From Ferrovibrio sp. (GTDB lineage Bacteria; Pseudomonadota; Alphaproteobacteria; Ferrovibrionales; Ferrovibrionaceae), in assembly GCF_002796975.1 (NCBI RefSeq), contig NZ_PEKV01000005.1:131501-195500 (forward strand): DNA of 64,000 nt, given 5' to 3'. This document shows positions 45,167 through 53,954 of the stretch, piece after piece. The notes below the pieces were generated by a model. It was given only the letters and a program-made list of their open reading frames with translations. It made no database searches and was not told where the DNA came from. Every line of letters begins with the position of its first letter. Positions within the stretch are counted from its first letter, which is position 1. Position numbers and translations under genes: made by a program.

Positions 45167-45784
45167 ATGACCGCGCTGCTCGATCGCTGGCTCGGCTTTG
45201 CCGACCGCATTTCCCACTACGCCATCTGGGCCGGCGGCACTCTGGTTCTCGCCTCCGCCATTCTGGTGTCCGTCGACGTTCTGCTGCGCAAGCTGCTCCT
45301 GGTGTCGCTGGGCGGCGCCGACGAGCTTTCGGGCTATGCCTTCGCCATCGGCACCACCTGGGCGCTGGCCTTCACCCTGCTGCGCCGCGCCAATGTGCGC
45401 GTGGACGCGCTGTATATCCATCTGCCGCAGATTCTCTGCGCCATCCTCGACATTCTTGCTCTGATCGCCTTTGGCGGCTTCCTCGCGCTGCTGACCTGGC
45501 AGGCCTGGGCTGTGCTCGATACTTCGCTGGCCTTCCAGGCCCGTGCCACCACGCCGCTGGCGACACCACTGTGGATGCCGCAGTCGCTCTGGCTGATCGG
45601 ACTGGTCTTCTTCCTTTTCACCATTCTGCCGCTGCTGCTGCGCAGCCTGTTCGCGCTGCTGGGCGGCGATCTCGCCAAGGTGCGCAGCCTCGCCGGTGCA
45701 CGCACCATTGAGGAAGACGCCGCCGACGAAGCCGCCCACACTGCCAACATAAAATTGGCCGCCACTCTCAAGCCGCAGGACTGA
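45167..45784 (+). CDS. TRAP transporter small permease (DctQ type)
   Basis: A 205-residue membrane protein with four hydrophobic segments. DctQ features are LVLASAILVSVDVLLRKLL, ADELSGYAFAIGTTWALAFTLLRRANVRVDALYIHLP, and WMPQSLWLIGLVFFLFTILPLLLRSLFAL. GGGGGAC precedes ATG 45167. It ends 4 bases before the DctM start and forms the membrane complex with it. Confidence 0.92.
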   Translation: MTALLDRWLGFADRISHYAIWAGGTLVLASAILVSVDVLLRKLLLVSLGGADELSGYAFAIGTTWALAFTLLRRANVRVDALYIHLPQILCAILDILALIAFGGFLALLTWQAWAVLDTSLAFQARATTPLATPLWMPQSLWLIGLVFFLFTILPLLLRSLFALLGGDLAKVRSLAGARTIEEDAADEAAHTANIKLAATLKPQD

Positions 45785-45788
45785 ACCG

Positions 45789-47072
45789 ATGCTTGGCACA
45801 ACGCTCGTTCTCCTGCTCGCCCTGCTGGCTGCCGCCCTGCCGGTGGCCGGTGCGCTCGGCACGCTCGGCCTGCTGCTCGACAAAATCTATTCGAAGATGC
45901 CGCTCAGCCTGGCACTGGGCGAGGTCGCCTGGTCGTCATCGAAAGACTTTCTGCTGGTCTCGATCCCGATGTTCATCCTGCTCGGCGAGGTCCTGCTGCG
46001 CGCCGGTGTCGCCGAGCGTATGTATGCCGCCATGGTGAAATGGCTGGCCTGGATTCCCGGCGGCCTGATGCATTCCAACATCGGCGCCTGTGCCATCTTT
46101 GCCGCCACCTCGGGTTCGTCGGTCGCCACCGCCGCCACGGTCGGCACCGTGGCTTTGCCGCTGGTCAAGAAGCACGGTTATAACGAACGCCTGTTCCTCG
46201 GCACCCTGGCGGCCGGTGGCACGCTCGGTATTCTCATTCCGCCGTCGATCAACATGATCATCTATGCGGTACTGACCGACACCTCGATCCCGAAGCTGTA
46301 TCTCGCCGGTATCATTCCCGGCCTCGGCCTGGCGGTTCTCTTCATGGCGCTGGTCGCCGTCTGCTGCGTGGTGAAGCCGGCTTGGGGCGGCAGCACGCAG
46401 AGTTACAGCTGGAGCGAACGCCTCGCCAGCCTGGTCGACCTGCTGCCGCCGCTTGGCATCTTCCTCGTCGTGGTCGGCTCGATCTATGCCGGCCTGGCGA
46501 CGCCGACCGAAGCCGCTTCGCTCGGCGTGGTGGCAGCACTCGGGCTGGCGGCCTTCTATCGGCGGCTGTCGATTGCCATGCTGAAAGAGGTGATGGAAAA
46601 CACCATGCGCACCACGGCCATGGTGATGATGATCATCGTCGCGGCCTATTTCCTCAATTTCGTCATCTCGGCCATCGGCCTGACCACGATGCTGACCGAT
46701 TTCATCGCCGGTCTCGGCCTGTCGAAATTCGAGATGCTGATCGCGCTGGTGATCTTCTACCTGATCCTCGGCTGCTTCATGGAAACATTGTCGATGATGA
46801 TCACCACGATTCCCATCGTAGCGCCGGTGATGTTCGGGCTCGGCTTCGATCCGATCTGGTTCGGCATCATCATCATCATCCTGATCGAGATGGCGCTGAT
46901 CACGCCGCCGGTCGGCCTCAACCTCTTCGTCGTGCAGTCGCTGCGCACCCATGGCACGCTGAACGACGTGATCGCCGGCTCGGTGCCCTTCGTCGGCATC
47001 ATGGTGCTGCTGATCCTGCTCCTCACGATCTTCCCGGGGCTTGCGCTCTGGCTGCCGACTGCTTTTGGTTAG
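45789..47072 (+). CDS. TRAP transporter large permease (DctM type)
   Basis: A 427-residue inner-membrane protein with about 12 hydrophobic segments, matching normal DctM length. Typical blocks are SVPMFILLGEVLLRAGVAERMYA, GGLMHSNIGACAIFAATSGSSVATAATVGTVALP, LFLGTLAAGGTLGILIPPSINMIIYAVLTDTSIPKLYLAGIIPG, TPTEAASLGVV and IEMALITPPVGLNLFVVQSL. It is the Na+-driven transport subunit working with the DctP- and DctQ-like proteins. Confidence 0.95.
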   Translation: MLGTTLVLLLALLAAALPVAGALGTLGLLLDKIYSKMPLSLALGEVAWSSSKDFLLVSIPMFILLGEVLLRAGVAERMYAAMVKWLAWIPGGLMHSNIGACAIFAATSGSSVATAATVGTVALPLVKKHGYNERLFLGTLAAGGTLGILIPPSINMIIYAVLTDTSIPKLYLAGIIPGLGLAVLFMALVAVCCVVKPAWGGSTQSYSWSERLASLVDLLPPLGIFLVVVGSIYAGLATPTEAASLGVVAALGLAAFYRRLSIAMLKEVMENTMRTTAMVMMIIVAAYFLNFVISAIGLTTMLTDFIAGLGLSKFEMLIALVIFYLILGCFMETLSMMITTIPIVAPVMFGLGFDPIWFGIIIIILIEMALITPPVGLNLFVVQSLRTHGTLNDVIAGSVPFVGIMVLLILLLTIFPGLALWLPTAFG

Positions 47073-47082
47073 GATTCCGAAC

Positions 47083-47763
47083 ATGCTGACTTTCGACCGC
47101 CTCTGGCAGGACAAGCGCGACCGCGTCGCCGTGCAGATCGACACTTTGATCGTGGCCGGTTGGGCCGGCCGTGACGCGCATGCCATCGAACACCATATCG
47201 AAGAACTCGCCGCGATCGGCGTGCCGCGGCCGAGCAGCGTGCCGCTGTTCTATCGCATCGGCACCGGCCAGCTGAGCCAGACCACGCATCTGCAGGTGCT
47301 CGGCCCGGATACCTCGGGTGAGGTCGAGCCGGTGGTGCTGTCGCTGGCTGACGGCCTCTGGGTCGCAGTCGGTTCGGATCACACCGACCGCAAGGCTGAA
47401 TCAGCCGGTGTCGCGCTCTCCAAGCAGCTCTGCTCGAAAGTGGTCGGCACCGGGCTCTGGCGCTACGAGGAAGTGGCCCCGCACTGGGACAGTCTGATCC
47501 TGCGCGCCTGGGCGACCATCGATGGCCAGCGCACCCTGTATCAGGAAGGCGCGGTCTCCGGCCTGCGCAGTCCGGCCGACCTGATGCAGCGCTACAGCAA
47601 CGCCGCCACGCTCCCTCCGGGCAGCCTGATGTTCGGCGGCACCATCGGCGCCATCGGCGGCATCCGCCCGGGCACGCGGTTCGAGATGGAACTGGAAGAC
47701 CCGGTGCTGCAGCGCAAGCTCAACCACGCCTACGATATCGAGGCGCTTCCTGTTGTAGCCTGA
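47083..47763 (+). CDS. DUF2848-family protein
   Basis: Start at ATG 47083, 10 bases after the DctM stop. The 226-residue soluble protein begins MLTFDRLWQDKRDRVAVQIDTLIVAGWAGRDAHAIEHHIEELAAIGVPRPSSVPLFYRI in family style and contains VVLSLADGLWVAVGSDHTDRKAES, CSKVVGTGLWRYEEVAPHWDSL and LPPGSLMFGGTIGAIGGIRPGTRFEMELEDP. The function of DUF2848 is not known to me; the pattern of a small beta-rich enzyme with a GTDHTDR-like site suggests a hydrolase or lyase. Its place between transporter and 5-oxoprolinase genes argues for a catabolic role. Confidence 0.85.
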   Translation: MLTFDRLWQDKRDRVAVQIDTLIVAGWAGRDAHAIEHHIEELAAIGVPRPSSVPLFYRIGTGQLSQTTHLQVLGPDTSGEVEPVVLSLADGLWVAVGSDHTDRKAESAGVALSKQLCSKVVGTGLWRYEEVAPHWDSLILRAWATIDGQRTLYQEGAVSGLRSPADLMQRYSNAATLPPGSLMFGGTIGAIGGIRPGTRFEMELEDPVLQRKLNHAYDIEALPVVA

Positions 47764-47787
47764 GCAGGCCCGCTCTATGACTCCGGT

Positions 47788-48516
47788 ATGAGCGCCTATC
47801 CCCAGATCCGGTCCTTCGGCGATACCGGCTTCAGTGTCGAATTCGGCGAGGGCATCGACCGTGGCATCAATGCCATGGTGATGGCGCTGCATGCCGCACT
47901 GACCGACACGCGTCCGGCTGGTCTGGTGGAAACCATCCCGTCTTTCCGCGCCCTGCTGGTGCAATACGATCCGCTCGCCACCAGCCGCGCCGATCTCGAA
48001 AGCCATGTGCGCGGGTTGCTCGACGGGCTGAAGCCGCAGCAGCACGCCGGTCGGCTCTGGCGTTTGCCGGTCTGCTATGCCGAGGAGTTTGCGCCCGATC
48101 TGGCCGAGGTCGCCGAACGCTGCAAGGTCACGCCGCAGAAGGTGATCGAGATTCATACCGGCGGACGTTATTTCGTCTACATGCTCGGCTTCATGCCGGG
48201 CCTCGCCTATATGGGCGGGCTCGATGCCGTGCTGCATCTGCCGCGCCGGTCCTCGCCGCGCACCAAGGTTCCCCAAGGCTCGGTCGCCATCGCCGAATCG
48301 ATGACGACAATCTACCCCTGGGAAAGCCCGGGCGGCTGGCATCTGCTGGGCCGCACGCCGCTCAAACTGTTCGATGCCGCGCGCGAAGAACCGATCCTGC
48401 TCGGCGCCGGCGATGAAGTGACTTATGTCGCGGTCTCTGCAGATGATTATGCCGCGATGCTGCACCAGGTTGAGGATGGCTCGTTCGACTATGCTGCGCT
48501 CAGGGTGAAAGCATGA
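47788..48516 (+). CDS. pxpB: 5-oxoprolinase subunit PxpB (KipI/AHS1 family)
   Basis: A 242-residue protein of the AHS1/KipI family: FGDTGFSVEFGEGIDRGINAMVMAL, VETIPSFRALLVQYDPL, RLPVCYAEEFAPDLAEVAERC, and the signature YFVYMLGFMPGLAYMGGLDAVLHLPRRSSPRTKVPQGSVAIA with YPWESPGGWHLLGRTP. PxpA, PxpB and PxpC together make the bacterial ATP-dependent 5-oxoprolinase that opens 5-oxo-L-proline to glutamate. It overlaps pxpC by 4 bases (ATGA). Confidence 0.94.
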   Translation: MSAYPQIRSFGDTGFSVEFGEGIDRGINAMVMALHAALTDTRPAGLVETIPSFRALLVQYDPLATSRADLESHVRGLLDGLKPQQHAGRLWRLPVCYAEEFAPDLAEVAERCKVTPQKVIEIHTGGRYFVYMLGFMPGLAYMGGLDAVLHLPRRSSPRTKVPQGSVAIAESMTTIYPWESPGGWHLLGRTPLKLFDAAREEPILLGAGDEVTYVAVSADDYAAMLHQVEDGSFDYAALRVKA

Positions 48517-49562
48517 GCGCCCGCTTCCTCGATGTCGTCGCGCCCGGGCTGATGACCTCGGTGCAGGATCTCGGCCGGCTCGGTGCGCAGGCGCTCGGCA
48601 TGCCGGTGGCCGGCGCTACCGATGCGATTGCGCTGCGGCTCGCCAACGCGGTGGTCGGCAATCCGGAAAATACCGGCGCGCTGGAAATCGGCTATCTCGG
48701 GCCGACGCTGGTGGCGGCTGCTGACGGCGTGCGCGTCGTGCTTGGCGGCAAGGCGAAACTCACCCTGCAGCCCGCCGATGGCAGCGAGGCGCGACCCGCA
48801 AAACCCTGGCGTTCGCTGCTGCTGAAACGCGGCGATAAACTCACCATCGGTGCGGTGGACGAGGGCGGTGTCGCCTATCTGGCGGTCGCCGGCGGGTTTG
48901 CGATTCCCGCCTTCATGAGCAGCCTGTCGACCTATATGCGCTCCGGGCTGGGCGGCTTCGAGGGTCGCGCGCTGAAAGCCGGCGACAGTCTGCCGCTCAA
49001 TACGATTGCCGCCGAAGGCGACGAACGCGAACTCGCCGATGAGATTGACTATGGCTCCGGTCCGATCCGCGTGGTGCTCGGCCCGCAGGAAGACCGCTTC
49101 ACGCAAAAGGGCATCGAGACCTTCCTGTCGGCCACCTACAGCATCACCAAGGAAGCCGACCGCATGGGCATCCGGCTCGAAGGCGAGACGGTGGAACACA
49201 CGCGCGGCGCCGATATTGCCTCCGAAGGCGTCGTCACCGGATCGATCCAGGTGCCGGGCAACGGCAAGCCGATCATCCTGATGGCGGATCGCCAGACCAC
49301 CGGCGGCTATACCAAGATCGCCACGGTGATTTCCGCCGATCTCGCCCGCGTTGGCCGCATGAAGCCCGGCGATACGCTCAGCTTCACGGCTGTCGAGGTC
49401 GCCGCCGCCGAAGCCGCGCGCCGCGAACAGGAAAAGATGGTACGCCGCCTGATCGAGGGCATCCGCACGGCACCGCCCGATGTCACTCTCGACCTGAACG
49501 CGCTATATACGCAGAATCTGATCAGCGGCGCAGTCGATGCCCCCAGCGGGCACTGGCGCTAG
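48513..49562 (+). CDS. pxpC: 5-oxoprolinase subunit PxpC (KipA/AHS2 family)
   Basis: A 349-residue protein of the biotin-dependent carboxyltransferase-like AHS2 family: FLDVVAPGLMTSVQDLGRLGAQALGMPVAGATDAIALRLANAVVGNPENTGALEIGYLGPTL, GDSLPLNTIA, VVLGPQEDRFTQKGIETFLSATYSITKEADRMGIRLEG, and SEGVVTGSIQVPGNGKPIILMADRQTTGGYTKIATV. It pairs with PxpB; the two are often fused in other bacteria. It is followed 12 bases later by pxpA. Confidence 0.95.
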   Translation: MSARFLDVVAPGLMTSVQDLGRLGAQALGMPVAGATDAIALRLANAVVGNPENTGALEIGYLGPTLVAAADGVRVVLGGKAKLTLQPADGSEARPAKPWRSLLLKRGDKLTIGAVDEGGVAYLAVAGGFAIPAFMSSLSTYMRSGLGGFEGRALKAGDSLPLNTIAAEGDERELADEIDYGSGPIRVVLGPQEDRFTQKGIETFLSATYSITKEADRMGIRLEGETVEHTRGADIASEGVVTGSIQVPGNGKPIILMADRQTTGGYTKIATVISADLARVGRMKPGDTLSFTAVEVAAAEAARREQEKMVRRLIEGIRTAPPDVTLDLNALYTQNLISGAVDAPSGHWR

Positions 49563-49574
49563 GGAGACTGTCTC

Positions 49575-50348
49575 ATGACGACGAAGACTAACCTGAACAG
49601 CGATCTCGGCGAAAGCTACGGTGCCTGGACCATGGGCGACGATGCGGCGATGCTCGGCGTCGTCGGCACCGCCAATGTCGCCTGCGGCTTCCATGCCGGT
49701 GACTGGAGCGTGATGCAGGCCACCGTGGCGGAGGCCGTGAAGAATGGCGTGTCGATCGGCGCGCATCCCTCCTATCCCGATCTGCAGGGTTTCGGCCGCC
49801 GGCCGATGACCATGAGCAACAGGGAAGTCGAAGCGCTGATGGCCTACCAGATCGGCGCGCTGATGGGCGTGGCGGCGACGAAGGGCGGCAAGGTCACGCA
49901 TGTGAAGCCGCATGGCGCCATCAACAACAAGGCTGCCACCGACATGGATCTCGCCATGGCGCTGGCGCGTGGCATCGCCGGCGTGTCGAAAGACCTGATC
50001 TTCCTGGCGCCGGCCGGCTCGGCCATGGTGACGGCGGCCGCCAAGGCCAACCTGCCGGTGGCGCAGGAAGTCTTTGCCGACCGCAATTACGATGACGATG
50101 GCAACCTGGTGCCGCGCGGCCAGCCGCATGCCATGGTGCATGACAATGACGAGGCACTGAAGAATGTGCTGCGCATGGTGCAGGAACGCGCCATCGTCTC
50201 GGTCACCGGCAAGCGCATCCCCTGCAATGTCGATTCGATCTGCGTGCATGGCGACAGCGCCGGCGCGGTCTCCATGGCGCGCCACATCCGTACCGGGCTG
50301 GAGCAGGCCGGCGTGAAACTGGTCACGCTGCCGGAGATGCTGGAGTAA
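49575..50348 (+). CDS. pxpA: 5-oxoprolinase subunit PxpA (LamB/YcsF family)
   Basis: A 257-residue protein starting KTNLNSDLGESYGAWTMGDDAAMLGVVGTANVACGFHAGDWSVM, the classic LamB/YcsF N-terminus. It continues with GAHPSYPDLQGFGRRPM, VKPHGAINNKA, EVFADRNYDDDGNLVPRGQPHAMVHD and CVHGDSAGAVSMA. It is the catalytic barrel of the ATP-dependent 5-oxoprolinase. It closes the seven-gene operon; the order TRAP, DUF2848, pxpB, pxpC, pxpA differs from the Bacillus kip operon but keeps the same partners. Confidence 0.96.
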   Translation: MTTKTNLNSDLGESYGAWTMGDDAAMLGVVGTANVACGFHAGDWSVMQATVAEAVKNGVSIGAHPSYPDLQGFGRRPMTMSNREVEALMAYQIGALMGVAATKGGKVTHVKPHGAINNKAATDMDLAMALARGIAGVSKDLIFLAPAGSAMVTAAAKANLPVAQEVFADRNYDDDGNLVPRGQPHAMVHDNDEALKNVLRMVQERAIVSVTGKRIPCNVDSICVHGDSAGAVSMARHIRTGLEQAGVKLVTLPEMLE

Positions 50349-50443
50349 TCTGCACCAGGATATTTGTATTTTCATAAATCCGTTGACTGAGTGAGTGACC
50401 TGGCTTAACCCTCGACGGTGATTTCGGTTTCGGGGGAATACCA

Positions 50444-52066
50444 GTGATAAGCCGCAGCAGCAGTCGTTCCGCCACTATTCTCGCGTTGGTAGTTGGTTGT
50501 GCGGTCACTACGTCTGCTGTCGCGCAGAGCGCCGCCGAGCCCAAATGGGGCCCTCATATCGATCTTGAGGCCAAGCCGGGCACGAAACGCTCGCTGAGCG
50601 AAGCCGATCTGTTCATTCCCGTCGCGCAGTCCGCCGACACCCTGTTGTTCGCCAATCTGCGCCTGCGCATGGACGATAACGACAGCAACGAGGGCAATTA
50701 CGGCCTTGGTGTCCGCCACATGCTGGAGAGCGGCTGGAATCTGGGCGCCTACGGTTATTTCGATCGGCGCCGCACCGAATACGACAACCACTTCAACCAG
50801 GTGACCCTCGGTGTCGAAGCGCTGTCGCAGGACTGGGATCTGCGCGCCAACTATTACGCGCCGGTCGGGCGGCGCAGCCACAATATTGACAGCCTGAACA
50901 CCGCCGAAGTCTCCGGCACCACGGTGATCTTCCGCGGCGGCGAGGAACGCAGCATGGGCGGTTTCGATGCGGAGGTCGGCCGGCGCGTGCCGCTGTTCGA
51001 CGCATCTGCCGACCGGCAGTTCCGCATCTTTGGCGGCGCCTACCATTTCAGCGAAAGCGGTGTGGAGGATATCAGCGGCCCGCGCGCCCGTGCCGAACTC
51101 ACCTTCGACAGCGTGCCGTATCTGTGGGAAGGCTCGCGCTTCAGCATCGGTGCCGAATGGCAGCATGACGATCCGCGCGGCAGCCAGGGCTTCCTCACCG
51201 CCCGCCTGCGCATACCTTTTCAGGTATACGGACGCCCTGCCTCCACGTTGACGCCGATGGAACGCCGCATGGCCGATCCCGTCGTGCGCGATATCGACGT
51301 GGTCAGCCAGGCCGGCCAGTTCAGCGCGCCGGAGACGGCGACTCAGCTGGCGAATGGCTCGACCTTCACCGTACTGAACAGCGCGACCACGGCGGGTGAC
51401 GATCTCGATGATGTCGTCACGGCGGCCGGCAATAATTCGACGGTCATTCTGGCCGGTGCCTTCCAGACGACGGGTCTCAATGCAGTCAGCCTGGCCTTCA
51501 ACCAGACCCTGACCGGATTCGCCACGGTGCGCAGTGCCTCTGGTCGTACGGCTGTCGTGAATACCGGCGCGTCGATCAATGGCACCAATATGACCACCAC
51601 GACCGTACAACTCAATGCTGGTGGCCGGCTGGAAGGCGTGACGGTGACGGGTGCCTACAGCGGCGGCGCCGCTGGCCGCGTGGTGCAGGTGGCAGACGGC
51701 TCCACCGGCGTGCATATCGAGAATAGCATCATCACCGGAACGCAGAGCGGCGCGGCCGTGGGCAACGTCGTGACCATCGGTCAGAACACCTCGGTTACTC
51801 TGCGCAACAACACCATCACGGCGAGCGGCAGCGGCACTGCCACCACCATGACGGCGCTGTTTGCCAGCAGTTCAAACACGACGCTGACCTTTACCGGCAA
51901 CACGATCAGTGCGACCGGCGGCACTACGAACAACATTGTCAATTTCGGTGCCGGCGTCACCACCATCACCGGCGACTCGACCGGCAATATCCGTGGCAGT
52001 GGCAACTGTGTCGGTACGCCGGCCAGCGGCAGCATCGGCTTCACCAACGGCACGACCTGCCCGTAA
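50444..52066 (+). CDS. Inverse autotransporter-like outer-membrane protein with short beta-helical passenger
   Basis: GTG 50444 follows GGGGGA at good spacing. The 540-residue protein has a signal peptide (about 1-28, TTSAVAQSA). Residues ~33-265 have alternating beta strands of an intimin/invasin-type barrel: WGPHIDLEAKPGTKRSLSEADLFIPVAQSADTLLFANLRLR, NYGLGVRHMLESGWNLGAYGYFDRRRTEYDNHFNQVTLGVEAL, DLRANYYAPVG and SIGAEWQHDDPRGSQGFLTARLRIPF. From ~295 it becomes rich in Thr, Ser, Gly and Asn with repeating short strands, typical of a right-handed beta-helix. It ends with two cysteines (CVGTPASGSIGFTNGTTCP). It probably displays the passenger on the surface; target unknown. Confidence 0.82.
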   Translation: MISRSSSRSATILALVVGCAVTTSAVAQSAAEPKWGPHIDLEAKPGTKRSLSEADLFIPVAQSADTLLFANLRLRMDDNDSNEGNYGLGVRHMLESGWNLGAYGYFDRRRTEYDNHFNQVTLGVEALSQDWDLRANYYAPVGRRSHNIDSLNTAEVSGTTVIFRGGEERSMGGFDAEVGRRVPLFDASADRQFRIFGGAYHFSESGVEDISGPRARAELTFDSVPYLWEGSRFSIGAEWQHDDPRGSQGFLTARLRIPFQVYGRPASTLTPMERRMADPVVRDIDVVSQAGQFSAPETATQLANGSTFTVLNSATTAGDDLDDVVTAAGNNSTVILAGAFQTTGLNAVSLAFNQTLTGFATVRSASGRTAVVNTGASINGTNMTTTTVQLNAGGRLEGVTVTGAYSGGAAGRVVQVADGSTGVHIENSIITGTQSGAAVGNVVTIGQNTSVTLRNNTITASGSGTATTMTALFASSSNTTLTFTGNTISATGGTTNNIVNFGAGVTTITGDSTGNIRGSGNCVGTPASGSIGFTNGTTCP

Positions 52067-52092
52067 CGCCGGGCACGGCTCCGGCTTGACGG

Positions 52093-52129
52093 CTCCCCCC
52101 GTTGCCCGGCAAGACTGGGCGACGGGGAG
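52093..52129. terminator. Strong hairpin between the outer-membrane protein and tetR genes
   Basis: Arms CTCCCCCCGTTGCCC (52093-52107) and GGGCGACGGGGAG (52117-52129) can pair with a two-base bulge and one G-U pair, with a 9-base loop. No T run follows, so it may be a weak terminator or a leader structure of the tetR mRNA. Confidence 0.5.
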
Positions 52130-52138
52130 AGTGTCAGT

Positions 52139-52789
52139 ATGACCAAGTCGAAATCCGCCAAGCCCACACAGAAAAAAAGCCGTCAGCCGGATGTAACGCG
52201 GCGCAACATTCTCGATGCGGCGCTTTATGAATTCGCCGCCAAGGGTCTGGCCGGCGCGCGGGTCGACGAGATCGCCGCGCGTTCGGGCTCCAACAAGCGC
52301 ATGATCTACGAGTATTTCGGCAACAAGGAGGGCCTCTGGCTCACCGTGCTGGAAAACGCGTATACGCGGATGCGCGAGGAGGAACATGCCATCGACGTGG
52401 CGCGCATGAAGCCGGAAGACGGCATGCGCTACCTGATGGAGTTCAATTTCAAATTCTGTTCGCGCAATCCCGAATTCATCGCGCTGCTGAATGCCGAGAA
52501 CCTGCACAAGGCCAGCTATCTGAAGGATTCCAAAAAGATCCGCGAGCTCTACACGCCGCTGCTGGTGGTGATTACCGATCTGCTGCAGCGCGGCCAGAAA
52601 GACGGCGTGTTCCGCAAAGGGGTCGATCCGGTCGAGCTTTACACCACGATTGCAGCGCTGGGTTTCTTTTACTTTTCCAACATCCATACGCTGTCGACCA
52701 TTTTCGGCCGCAACCTGCTGTCGCCGAAACAGCAGAAAACCCGCCTCGACCATTCCATGGAAGTGGTGCTGGGCTACCTGCGGCCTTGA
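52139..52789 (+). CDS. TetR-family transcriptional regulator
   Basis: A 216-residue regulator with a basic N-terminal tail and the TetR HTH at about 20-66: RRNILDAALYEFAAKGLAGARVDEIAARSGSNKRMIYEYFGNKEGLWLTVLENAY. The rest is helical and fits the ligand-binding, dimerising domain of the C-terminal TetR_C type. It is immediately upstream of a tripartite transporter. Matching palindromes GTAACTGACnnGTTAC at 52820 and 56132 are its likely binding sites, placing the transporter and the five-gene catabolic operon under its control. Confidence 0.93.
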   Translation: MTKSKSAKPTQKKSRQPDVTRRNILDAALYEFAAKGLAGARVDEIAARSGSNKRMIYEYFGNKEGLWLTVLENAYTRMREEEHAIDVARMKPEDGMRYLMEFNFKFCSRNPEFIALLNAENLHKASYLKDSKKIRELYTPLLVVITDLLQRGQKDGVFRKGVDPVELYTTIAALGFFYFSNIHTLSTIFGRNLLSPKQQKTRLDHSMEVVLGYLRP

Positions 52790-52819
52790 GGCGACCGGGC
52801 AGCGGCCCGGCCGAATTTC

Positions 52820-52835
52820 GTAACTGACCGGTTAC
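52820..52835. promoter_or_regulatory. Palindromic operator before tctC (TetR site 1)
   Basis: GTAACTGACCGGTTAC, arms GTAAC/GTTAC with a 6-base centre, located ~84 bases before the tctC start and 31 bases after the tetR stop. A near-identical site lies at 56132. Confidence 0.78.
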
Positions 52836-52918
52836 TTCCCCGTTGACAAGCCCGCCCGGCATCGGAAATGCTGGCTGGATAACAAGGATCGTCACGATCC
52901 ATAACGGAGGAGACCGCC

Positions 52919-53938
52919 ATGCAAGGCAAGCTTGCTATTCGTATCGCTGTGGCCGCTTTCGCGGTCGGTACCCTGGGCCTCGTCGCCCAGCCGGCCGACG
53001 CGCAGACCTGGAAGCCGACCAAGCCGATCACCGTAATCGTGCCCTGGGCCGCCGGCGGCTCCACCGATCAGGTGATCCGTGTCACCGCCGCCGAGCTCGA
53101 AAAGGCGCTCAACCAGAAGGTCGTTGTCGTCAACCAGCCGGGCGGCTCGGGCTCGATCGGCACCAAGAGCGTGCTGGAAGGCAACAAGGACGGCTACACC
53201 TGGGCTTCGGGCGCCGCGAAGGATATCGGTTCCTATGCCGTGTCTGGTCTGCTCGACACCCAGGCGAAGGACTGGGATTTCTACCTGACTGTCGCGAATC
53301 AGGCGGTGATCAGCGTCAATCCGAACACGCCCTACAAGAGCGTTGCCGATCTGCTGGCGGCGATGAAGGCCAAGCCGGGCCACGTGTCGTTCGCCACGGC
53401 CGGCGTGAATTCATCGGGCCATTACGGTTCGGAGGCGCTGTCGCGCGCGGCGGGCGCCACCTACAAGCACGTGTCCTATGACGGCGGCAATCCGGCAGTG
53501 ATTGCTACGGTTTCGGGCGAAACCGAAGTGACCAGCCAGCTGGGCGTCGAGCAGATCGAGATGATCCGCGGCAAACGCCTGCGTCCGCTGGCCGTGCTGG
53601 CCGACAAGCCGCTGGTGGTTGACGGCGTTGCGCCGATCGAGCCGATCACCAAGACGCTGCCGAAATTCCGCACCGAGGCCAACTATTTCGGCATCTTCGT
53701 GCCCAAGGGTGTGCCGGCGGAGGTGACCGCCACGCTGAACAAGATCTGGGCGGAGAAGATTTCCAAGTCGGAAGCGCTGAAGAAATATGCCTCCGACAAG
53801 GGCGCGATCTTCGATCCGCAGTATGGCGAAGCCGCCAAGAAGGCCTCTTTCCCGGCCATCCAGGGCGCTGCCTGGATCCTGCAGGAAGGCGGCAAGGCCA
53901 AGGTCAATCCGGAAACGCTCGGCATCCCGAAGCCGTAA
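52919..53938 (+). CDS. tctC: Tripartite tricarboxylate transporter solute-binding protein (TctC/Bug family)
   Basis: A 339-residue periplasmic protein with a signal peptide (about 1-29, PADAQTWKP). Bug-family features are TKPITVIVPWAAGGSTDQVIRVTAAELEKALNQKVVVVNQPGGSGSIGTK, VISVNPNTPYKSVADLLAAMKAKPG, GGNPAVIATVSGETEV and NYFGIFVPKGVPAEVTATLNK. The family binds small carboxylates. CGGAGGAGA precedes ATG 52919. It is separated from tctB by a long hairpin. Confidence 0.94.
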   Translation: MQGKLAIRIAVAAFAVGTLGLVAQPADAQTWKPTKPITVIVPWAAGGSTDQVIRVTAAELEKALNQKVVVVNQPGGSGSIGTKSVLEGNKDGYTWASGAAKDIGSYAVSGLLDTQAKDWDFYLTVANQAVISVNPNTPYKSVADLLAAMKAKPGHVSFATAGVNSSGHYGSEALSRAAGATYKHVSYDGGNPAVIATVSGETEVTSQLGVEQIEMIRGKRLRPLAVLADKPLVVDGVAPIEPITKTLPKFRTEANYFGIFVPKGVPAEVTATLNKIWAEKISKSEALKKYASDKGAIFDPQYGEAAKKASFPAIQGAAWILQEGGKAKVNPETLGIPKP

Positions 53939-53954
53939 GCCGGAGTTAACAGGA

